Assembly (NCBI GenBank): GCA_903861055.1
Contig: CAIOSU010000344.1
Location: 1-9,742 of the forward strand
Direction of reading: 5' to 3'
Length of the DNA stretch: 9,742 nt
Source: an uncultured bacterium
GTDB taxonomy: Bacteria; Bacteroidota; Bacteroidia; Chitinophagales; CAIOSU01
The position numbers and the translations under genes are program-made. The notes below the pieces were generated by a model. That model saw only the letters and a program-made list of their open reading frames with translations, did not search any database and was not told where the DNA came from. Below are positions 1 to 5,793 of this stretch, piece after piece. Each line of letters begins with the position of its first letter. The stretch's first letter is position 1.

Positions 1-3000
1 ACCATCAACTACCGTACTTATAAACCTGAGCGCGATGGCTTGTTCTGCGAGCGTATCTTCGGTCCAGTAAAGGATTATGAGTGCTATTGCGGAAAATACA
101 AGCGCATTCGATACAAAGGTATCGTGTGCGACCGCTGCGGTGTTGAGGTAACAGAGAAAAAAGTACGCCGTGAGCGTATGGGCCACATCAAATTGGTGGT
201 GCCTGTAGTTCACATTTGGTACTTTAAATCTTTGCCAAACAAAATCGGTTACTTATTGGGTATCTCATCCAAGAAGTTAGAAACAATCGTTTATTATGAG
301 CGATATGTAGTAATCCAGCCGGGTGTGGCAGCAGCATACGAAGACCAGAAGGGTACTCCTATCGAATACTTGTCGTTGCTTTCGGAAGAAGAATATTTGG
401 ATACCTTGGACAAATTGCCAGCAGGTAACCAAATGTTGGACGACAACGACCCGAACAAGTTTATCGCCAAAATGGGTGCTGATGCCATTCGTGACTTATT
501 GGCGCGTGTTGAGTTAGACGAACTATCGTACAGCTTACGCCACCAAGCAGCCAATGAAACATCACAGCAACGTAAGGCAGAAGCTTTGAAACGCTTGAGC
601 GTGGTTGAAGCTTTCCGCGATGCCAACGGCCGTATAGAAAACCGCCCCGAATGGATGGTGATTCAATATTTGCCAGTAATACCACCTGAACTACGCCCAT
701 TGGTGCCTCTTGATGGTGGTCGTTTCGCCAGCTCTGATTTGAATGACTTATACCGTAGGGTTATCATCCGCAACAACCGTTTGAAACGCCTTATCGAAAT
801 CAAAGCCCCAGAAGTAATCTTGCGTAACGAGAAGCGTATGTTGCAAGAAGCAGTGGATTCACTGTTTGACAACAGCCGCAAATCGAACGCTGTAAAAGCT
901 GAAGGTGGACGTGCTTTGAAATCGTTGAGCGATGTATTGAAAGGTAAGCAAGGTCGTTTCCGTCAAAACTTGTTGGGTAAACGTGTCGATTACTCTGGTC
1001 GTTCGGTTATTGTAGTAGGACCAACTTTGAAATTGCACGAGTGTGGCCTTCCTAAGGACATGGCTGCGGAGCTTTTCAAACCGTTTGTTATCCGTAAGTT
1101 GATTGAGCGCGGTATTGTAAAAACCGTAAAATCTGCCAAAAAACTAGTAGACCGTAAGGAGCCAGTTATTTGGGAAATTTTAGAGAATATTTTGAAAGGT
1201 CACCCAGTTCTTTTGAACAGGGCCCCTACCCTTCACAGGTTGTCAATGCAATCGTTCCAACCTAAGTTGGTAGAAGGTAAAGCTATCCAGTTGCACCCAT
1301 TGGTGTGTTCTGGTTTCAACGCCGATTTTGACGGTGACCAAATGGCAGTGCACGTTCCGTTGAGCAACCCTGCAATTATGGAAGCCCAAATGTTGATGTT
1401 GTCTTCGCACAACATCTTGAACCCACAAAGTGGCGATCCGGTAACGCTACCTTCTCAGGATATGGTATTGGGCCTTTACTACATGACTAAAGGTCGTAAA
1501 TCAACTGATACTGAAATCGTTCGCGGTGAAGGCAAAAAATTCTACTCGTCAGAGGAAGTAATTATTGCTTACAACGAAGGACGCATTGATATGCACGCTT
1601 GGATTCACGTTCGCACGAAAGTGATGAACCTCGACACCAACTTGCTTGAACCTAAGTTAGTGGAAACCACTGTTGGCCGCGTACTATTTAACCAAGTAGT
1701 ACCTGCCGAAGTTGGTTACTTGAACACACTACTTACCAAGAAAGCACTGCGTGCCGTAATCAGCAACATCATCCAAACAACCAACGTACCACGTACGGCC
1801 AATTTCTTGGATGATATTAAAGATTTAGGTTTCCGTTGGGCATTCCGTGGTGGTTTGTCTTTTAACCTAGCCGATTTAATTGTTCCGAAAGAAAAAACCT
1901 CTTTGTTGGATAAAGCCCAACTAGAAGTTGATGAAGTTTGGGACAACTACCAAATGGGTCTGATAACCAACAACGAGCGTTATAACCAAACTATCGATAT
2001 CTGGACACGTGCCAACACTCGTTTGACCGAGGTAACTTTGAGCCAATTGGCCAATGACCGCCAAGGTTTCAACTCAGTGTTCATGATGCTTGACTCAGGC
2101 GCAAGGGGCTCGAAAGAGCAGATTCGTCAGTTGAGCGGAATGAGGGGCTTGATGGCGAAACCGCGTAAATCTGGTAGCACTGGAGCAGAAATTATCGAAA
2201 ACCCAATCCTATCGAACTTGAAAGAAGGTCTATCGGTATTGGAGTACTTTATCTCTACACACGGTGCTCGTAAAGGTTTGGCGGATACGGCATTGAAAAC
2301 AGCTGATGCGGGTTACCTAACCCGTCGTTTGGTTGACGTTGCCCAAGACGTAGTTATTACCGAAGAAGATTGCGGAACACTTCGTGGAATTGCCATATCA
2401 GCATTGAAAGACAATGAAGATATAGTAGAGCCATTGACCGACCGTATATTTGGCCGCGTAAGCTTGCACGATGTAGTGAACCCACTTACAGGTGAATTGT
2501 TGGCTAAAGCTGGCGAAGAAATCATAGAATCAACTGCACGCAAAATTGATGCTGCAGCTATTGAGACTGTTGAAATTCGTTCAGTGCTTACCTGCGAAAC
2601 TAAACGTGGTGTGTGCGTGAAATGTTACGGTCGCCACCTAGCCAACAACCGTGTTGCACAGGCTGGTGATGCTGTAGGTATCATTGCTGCCCAATCAATT
2701 GGTGAGCCAGGTACACAGTTAACGCTTCGTACCTTCCACGTGGGTGGTACTGCATCAAACATTGCAACCGAGAGTCAATTACTTGCCAAATTTGATGGTG
2801 TAATTGAATTCGATAGCATCCGTACCATTGAGTATATTGACGACCAAGGCGAAAAACGCTTGAAAGTGTTGGGCCGTACTGGTGAGATAAAAATCAACGA
2901 CGCTTCTGGCAAAAACCTAAAAACCGATCACGTTCCTTATGGTTCGGAGTTGATGGTGAAAGATGGCCAGAAAGTGAAGAAGAACGATGCGCTTTGTGCA

Positions 3001-4203
3001 TGGGATCCATATAACGCCGTTATCATTTCTGAGATTGGCGGTAAAGTGGAATTCGATAACTTGATTGAAGGTGTTACTTACCGCGAAGAATCAGACGAAC
3101 AGACTGGTCACCGCGAGAAAGTAATCATTGAAAGTCGTGATAAGCGTAAGATTCCTGGCATGAACGTGAAAGGTAAAGCTGAAGTGAAAAACTACAACAC
3201 ACCAGTAGGTGCGCACGTAGTGGTAAACGATGGCGATACCGTGAAACCGGGCGAAGTATTGATTAAGATACCTCGCGTGTTGGGTAAAGTACGAGATATT
3301 ACCGGTGGTCTACCACGTGTAACGGAGCTTTTTGAAGCCCGTAACCCGTCGAACCCAGCAGTAGTATCTGAGATTGATGGTGTAGTAGCATTTGGTTCAA
3401 TCAAACGTGGTAACCGCGAAATCTTGATCGAATCAAAAGAAGGCCAAGTGCGCAAGTACATGGTGCCGCTTACCAAACACATCTTGGTACAAGAAAATGA
3501 TTACATCAAGGCTGGAACTTCATTGTCAGAAGGCGCTATCACCCCAGGAGATATCCTATCTATCAAAGGACCATTTGCGGTACAATCGTACTTGGTAAAC
3601 GAGATTCAGGAAGTATATCGCTTGCAAGGTGTGCGTATCAACGACAAGCACATTGAAACCATTGTGCGCCAAATGATGCGTAAAGTAATGATTTTGGATG
3701 CCGGTGATACCCGATTCCTAGAAAATGAACCAGTTGACAAATTTGAGTTCATTGAAGAGAATGACCGTATATTCGACAAAAAAGTTATAACCGACCGCGG
3801 CGATAGCGAGCTATTGCGTGTAGGCCAAATTGTTACCTTCCGCCAAATACGTGAAGAGAACTCACAGTTGAAACGTAACGATAAGAAAACAGTTGAATTC
3901 CGTGACGCAGCGGCTGCTACTTCAGAGCCAATGCTACAAGGTATCACCCGTGCATCTTTGGGTACGCAAAGTTGGATTTCGGCCGCATCGTTCCAAGAGA
4001 CCACCAAAGTGTTGAGCACTGCATCAATTGCAGCCCGCGAAGACTTGTTGTTGGGCTTGAAAGAAAACGTAATCATTGGTCACCAAATACCTGCTGGTAC
4101 TGGTATGCGCCGTTTCGCAGACGTAATCGTTGGCTCTCGCGAAGAGTACGATCGTTTGGCAGAATCTCGCAAAGCCCACGAAGCAGTGGCTATTGAAGAA
4201 TAA
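1..4203 (+). CDS. rpoC: DNA-directed RNA polymerase subunit beta-prime (RpoC), 5'-truncated by the window edge
   Basis: Catalytic large subunit of RNA polymerase. The reading frame is open from base 1 (TINYRTYKPERDGLFCERIF), so the gene starts before the window; the TTG at 40 is an internal Leu codon. About 1400 residues are present, and by the usual Bacteroidota length only some 30-40 are missing. Numbering from base 1: the first zinc site is C28, C30, C43, C46; the active-site loop NADFDGDQ carries the Mg-binding aspartates D442, D444, D446; the second zinc site is C791, C865, C872, C875, with the same 74-7-3 spacing as E. coli; the trigger loop RTFHVGG has R910 and H913. Between the trigger-loop halves (about 917 to 1098) lies a long insert, after which TGGLPRVTELFEARNP resumes at 1101. 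The C-terminal block GITRASLGTQSWISAASFQ is intact, ending in TAA. rpoB is expected just upstream (inference). Nothing suggests damage. Confidence 0.99.
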   Translation, partial: TINYRTYKPERDGLFCERIFGPVKDYECYCGKYKRIRYKGIVCDRCGVEVTEKKVRRERMGHIKLVVPVVHIWYFKSLPNKIGYLLGISSKKLETIVYYERYVVIQPGVAAAYEDQKGTPIEYLSLLSEEEYLDTLDKLPAGNQMLDDNDPNKFIAKMGADAIRDLLARVELDELSYSLRHQAANETSQQRKAEALKRLSVVEAFRDANGRIENRPEWMVIQYLPVIPPELRPLVPLDGGRFASSDLNDLYRRVIIRNNRLKRLIEIKAPEVILRNEKRMLQEAVDSLFDNSRKSNAVKAEGGRALKSLSDVLKGKQGRFRQNLLGKRVDYSGRSVIVVGPTLKLHECGLPKDMAAELFKPFVIRKLIERGIVKTVKSAKKLVDRKEPVIWEILENILKGHPVLLNRAPTLHRLSMQSFQPKLVEGKAIQLHPLVCSGFNADFDGDQMAVHVPLSNPAIMEAQMLMLSSHNILNPQSGDPVTLPSQDMVLGLYYMTKGRKSTDTEIVRGEGKKFYSSEEVIIAYNEGRIDMHAWIHVRTKVMNLDTNLLEPKLVETTVGRVLFNQVVPAEVGYLNTLLTKKALRAVISNIIQTTNVPRTANFLDDIKDLGFRWAFRGGLSFNLADLIVPKEKTSLLDKAQLEVDEVWDNYQMGLITNNERYNQTIDIWTRANTRLTEVTLSQLANDRQGFNSVFMMLDSGARGSKEQIRQLSGMRGLMAKPRKSGSTGAEIIENPILSNLKEGLSVLEYFISTHGARKGLADTALKTADAGYLTRRLVDVAQDVVITEEDCGTLRGIAISALKDNEDIVEPLTDRIFGRVSLHDVVNPLTGELLAKAGEEIIESTARKIDAAAIETVEIRSVLTCETKRGVCVKCYGRHLANNRVAQAGDAVGIIAAQSIGEPGTQLTLRTFHVGGTASNIATESQLLAKFDGVIEFDSIRTIEYIDDQGEKRLKVLGRTGEIKINDASGKNLKTDHVPYGSELMVKDGQKVKKNDALCAWDPYNAVIISEIGGKVEFDNLIEGVTYREESDEQTGHREKVIIESRDKRKIPGMNVKGKAEVKNYNTPVGAHVVVNDGDTVKPGEVLIKIPRVLGKVRDITGGLPRVTELFEARNPSNPAVVSEIDGVVAFGSIKRGNREILIESKEGQVRKYMVPLTKHILVQENDYIKAGTSLSEGAITPGDILSIKGPFAVQSYLVNEIQEVYRLQGVRINDKHIETIVRQMMRKVMILDAGDTRFLENEPVDKFEFIEENDRIFDKKVITDRGDSELLRVGQIVTFRQIREENSQLKRNDKKTVEFRDAAAATSEPMLQGITRASLGTQSWISAASFQETTKVLSTASIAAREDLLLGLKENVIIGHQIPAGTGMRRFADVIVGSREEYDRLAESRKAHEAVAIEE

Positions 4204-4244
4204 CTGTAAGCTGCGTCTCGCATAACTGAGACGATACTCAATAG

Positions 4245-4277
4245 AAAAGGTAGCCCCGTAAGAGGCTACCTTTTTTT
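4245..4277 (+). terminator. Intrinsic terminator of rpoC
   Basis: The stem GGTAGCC (4249-4255) pairs perfectly with GGCTACC (4264-4270) around an 8-nt loop and is followed by seven T (4271-4277). The A run at 4245-4248 can extend the stem into the T tract. It lies about 40 bases after the rpoC stop. A second, weaker hairpin, CGTCTC (4214-4219) with GAGACG (4228-4233), sits between the stop codon and this terminator and has no T tract. The terminator implies that the downstream DUF3467 gene needs its own promoter. Confidence 0.93.
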
Positions 4278-4325
4278 GTTGCGGGTTATAGCGTTGCGGG
4301 TTACGGGTTGCGAGTTACGAGTTTC
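4278..4325 (+). repeat. Degenerate heptamer tandem repeat GTTRCGR (left arm)
   Basis: Seven consecutive units of about 7 bp begin at the last base of the rpoC terminator T tract: GTTGCGG at 4278, a variant GTTATAG at 4285 (then one extra C), GTTGCGG at 4293, GTTACGG at 4300, GTTGCGA at 4307, GTTACGA at 4314, and a decayed GTTTCAA at 4321. The consensus is GTTRCGR. It is non-coding. It forms the left half of an inverted arrangement with 4387-4419. Function is unknown. Confidence 0.8.
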
Positions 4326-4386
4326 AATCTGTTCTTCTAAGTGAAAAAAAAACAACCAACCAATTCCTATATCAAGCTAAAAGAAT

Positions 4387-4419
4387 CTAACTCGAAACCC
4401 GTAATTCGAAACCCATAAC
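4387..4419 (-). repeat. Degenerate heptamer tandem repeat, inverted copy (right arm)
   Basis: Read on the minus strand, exact 7-bp steps occur: GTTATGG (4419-4413), GTTTCGA (4412-4406), ATTACGG (4405-4399), GTTTCGA (4398-4392), then GTTAG (4391-4387). The unit is the same GTTNCGR type as 4278-4325 but in opposite orientation, so transcripts across the region could form a long imperfect stem (about 70 percent matched by eye) with a loop of about 60 nt. The stretch between the arms (4326-4386) is A-rich and holds no gene I can see. Confidence 0.75.
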
Positions 4420-4452
4420 TTTAGGTAGAGCCAATAATTTCACTTAAAATTG
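4420..4452 (+). promoter_or_regulatory. Candidate Bacteroidota-type promoter for the DUF3467 gene
   Basis: TAAAATTG (4445-4452) differs by one base from the Bacteroidota -7 consensus TAnnTTTG. TTTA (4420-4423), one mismatch from TTTG, lies 21 bases upstream, within the usual -33 to -7 spacing. The start codon follows 24 bases later. The call rests on two imperfect boxes, but a promoter is needed somewhere here because of the strong upstream terminator. Confidence 0.3.
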
Positions 4453-4476
4453 TAACACATAATAACAATAGCAATC

Positions 4477-4791
4477 ATGGCTGAAGAACAAATGCAGAAC
4501 CAACTGAATATTGAGTTGACAGAAGACGTAGCAGAAGGTGTATACTCAAACCTTGCGATTATTACCCACAGCAATGCTGAGTTTGTGGTTGATTTTGTGC
4601 GCGTAATGCCTGGTGTACCGAAAGCAAAAGTAAAATCGCGCATTATACTTACCCCGCAACATGCTAAGCGTCTGTTGCGCGCATTAACCGACAATGTAAA
4701 GAAATACGAGCAAGTAAACGGTACAATAGAAGAGGATGACACTTACGGTGGTATGCCCTTGAACTTTGGCACCCCAACTGCGCAAGCCTAG
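4477..4791 (+). CDS. DUF3467 domain-containing protein
   Basis: A 104-residue acidic to neutral protein, soluble by appearance, with no signal peptide or membrane segment. It matches the DUF3467 family in its core: an N-terminal strand (QLNIELTEDVAEGVYSNLA), a strand pair (TEFVVDF-like AEFVVDFVRVMPG), the KAKVKSRIILTPQHAKRLL block (about residues 49-68), and a helix (ALTDNVKKYEQVNG) before a loose Gly/Pro-rich tail. The PxxAKRLLxAL pattern is the family hallmark as I recall it. The ATG at 4477 is chosen because homology-like sequence begins a few residues later; upstream is A-rich with no Shine-Dalgarno, which is usual in this phylum. Placement directly after rpoC is a recurrent Bacteroidota arrangement (from memory) and hints at a link to transcription or growth, but the biochemical role is unknown. 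Spacers on both sides carry phased short repeats. Confidence 0.9.
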   Translation: MAEEQMQNQLNIELTEDVAEGVYSNLAIITHSNAEFVVDFVRVMPGVPKAKVKSRIILTPQHAKRLLRALTDNVKKYEQVNGTIEEDDTYGGMPLNFGTPTAQA

Positions 4792-4800
4792 TTGGCTATT

Positions 4801-4848
4801 GGTTAATTTGTTGATTGGTTTACTGGTTGATTGGTTTAATGGTTAGTA
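4801..4848 (+). repeat. Octamer tandem repeat phased on GGTT (left arm)
   Basis: Six 8-bp units run in register: GGTTAATT at 4801, TGTTGATT at 4809, GGTTTACT at 4817, GGTTGATT at 4825, GGTTTAAT at 4833, GGTTAGTA at 4841. GGTT recurs at exactly 8-bp steps from 4817 to 4841, and also 16 bp earlier at 4801. The array begins 9 bases after the DUF3467 stop codon. It is non-coding and differs in period and GC content from the heptamer array upstream of that gene. Confidence 0.75.
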
Positions 4849-4852
4849 ATAC

Positions 4853-4879
4853 TAGTTAACTAATAACCAATAACTAACC
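4853..4879 (-). repeat. Inverted GGTT-type copies (right arm) between convergent genes
   Basis: On the minus strand GGTTAGTTATT (4879-4869), GGTTATTA (4868-4861) and GTTAACTA (4860-4853) are inverted relatives of the octamers at 4801-4848. Together the two arms form an imperfect palindrome filling the whole spacer between the DUF3467 stop (4791) and the stop of the minus-strand lipoprotein (4881). There is no other obvious terminator for either gene here, so the structure may act as a bidirectional transcription end (inference). Confidence 0.6.
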
Positions 4880-4880
4880 A

Positions 4881-5660
4881 TCACGGAAAAAACGACCTAG
4901 TATCTTGTAAGCACTCTGGGCCGAAAACTACTGTAAACTGACTCATGCCGTTTTGGCTTACAAAGTTGGAAAGGTTTACAGCACCTTCATTTAGCCAATA
5001 CATTACGCAATCCTGATTGGTGCAATGGCCGCCGTGATCGGTATCGGTGTGGTTACTAGTCTCGGGCAAGCCAGAATTTACAAGTCCTAGTGCATGGCCA
5101 AGCTCGTGCACCACAGTGCTTTGCTCAATGTATTTGCGCTGCGATGTTAATGCACCCACACCATTTATAACAGGCTTAAAAACTGCTGTAACACTAGTGC
5201 CAGTAATATTTACGCCCAATACATTGGTGCGCAAGCTGTCGCCATCTTTAAAATAGCCGTCCAGAAAAACCACCCAAAGATTGCCGCTAGTTTGGGTATT
5301 AACTCCTTCGCGAAACCTAGTAGCCAAGTTCATTACATCCTGAGCACTATAGTTATCCCTGTTTTGATCAGGTATTTGCTGCATAGAAGCTAAATTAGGT
5401 GGCACCGTTACACTTACGCTAACAGGACGCCCATCAAAAAGTGCTTCGACATTAGTTTGTGTAAACTGCCAAATATTATCGCCATTGGTAAGGGTAGTAT
5501 ATGGTTCTGCACCTGGTTCGTAAGCCACTTCAACCTCAATGGTAGATACCTTTTTGTAGAAATTATCAACCGTATCGTAGTCAATGGTTTTATCCTCTTT
5601 TTTACAAGCACTAAACGAAACCATAAAAATTAGGCTAAGCAACAAATATTGTCTTTTCAT
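4881..5660 (-). CDS. Predicted surface lipoprotein, metzincin-like zinc metalloprotease
   Basis: 259 residues. The signal peptide ends in a lipobox-like SFSAC, making C19 the lipidated residue. The following K20, K21, E22, D23 resemble the Lys plus acidic export signal that sends Bacteroidota lipoproteins to the cell surface. The catalytic region has HELGHALGL: H185 and H189 as zinc ligands, E186 as the general base, G192 as in metzincins. The usual third ligand position (HExxHxxGxxH) is N195. Further on come H204, D206, D208, H209 and the string GGHCTNQDCVMYW, where H212-C213-x4-C218-x-M220 copies the HCx4CxM pattern of archaemetzincins, and M220-Y221 looks like a Met-turn. I infer that H212 (or H204) is the third ligand after an inserted loop. 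It resembles proteins annotated as membrane metalloproteases in this phylum (from memory). Substrate unknown. It is convergent with DUF3467 and has its own transcription start, since a terminator precedes it. Confidence 0.85.
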   Translation of the reverse strand: MKRQYLLLSLIFMVSFSACKKEDKTIDYDTVDNFYKKVSTIEVEVAYEPGAEPYTTLTNGDNIWQFTQTNVEALFDGRPVSVSVTVPPNLASMQQIPDQNRDNYSAQDVMNLATRFREGVNTQTSGNLWVVFLDGYFKDGDSLRTNVLGVNITGTSVTAVFKPVINGVGALTSQRKYIEQSTVVHELGHALGLVNSGLPETSNHTDTDHGGHCTNQDCVMYWLNEGAVNLSNFVSQNGMSQFTVVFGPECLQDTRSFFP

Positions 5661-5726
5661 ATGCAGTAGTTACTTGCTAAAATAATAGAATGAGATAACA
5701 AAACGCCACGATAACCTATGTATTGC

Positions 5727-5766
5727 AAAAAAGAAAAACCCCACTCCTAATAAGGAGCGGGGTTTT
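5727..5766 (-). terminator. Intrinsic terminator of the PhoX-like gene
   Basis: AAAACCCC (5735-5742) and CTCC (5744-5747) pair with GGAG (5754-5757) and GGGGTTTT (5759-5766) around a 6-nt loop. The single unmatched position (A5743/C5758) is an A-C mismatch in + strand RNA but a G-U wobble in minus strand RNA. The minus transcript then continues into a T-rich tail: five T, one C, six T (complement of 5738-5727). Both points orient it to the minus strand, 28 bases after the PhoX-like stop codon. The rest of the spacer 5661-5726 shows no gene; only a weak promoter-like CTAAAATA at 5677-5684 (minus TATTTTAG) precedes the lipoprotein. Confidence 0.9.
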
Positions 5767-5793
5767 AGATAACAAGAGATAGAATTATACCAA

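Noticed and set aside
40..42. TTG at 40 as a start codon for rpoC
   Set aside because: The frame is open to base 1 and the upstream residues TINYRTYKPERDG are conserved RpoC sequence, so this is an internal Leu codon.
3606..4076. 156-codon open frame on the minus strand inside rpoC
   Set aside because: It lies wholly inside a highly conserved gene, has a composition expected from the complement of rpoC codons, and shows no recognisable domain or start context.
4214..4233. Hairpin just after the rpoC stop as a separate terminator
   Set aside because: It has a 6-bp stem but no T tract; the adjacent hairpin at 4245-4277 is the convincing terminator.
4278..4325. G-quadruplex or telomere-like function for the GGGTTA-containing heptamers
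   Set aside because: Only three GGG runs occur on this strand, the spacing is irregular, and nothing suggests a replicon end.
4278..4879. Mobile element carrying the DUF3467 gene between two inverted repeat blocks
   Set aside because: The two blocks have different periods and sequence, there is no target-site duplication or transposase, and DUF3467 next to rpoC is an ancestral arrangement.
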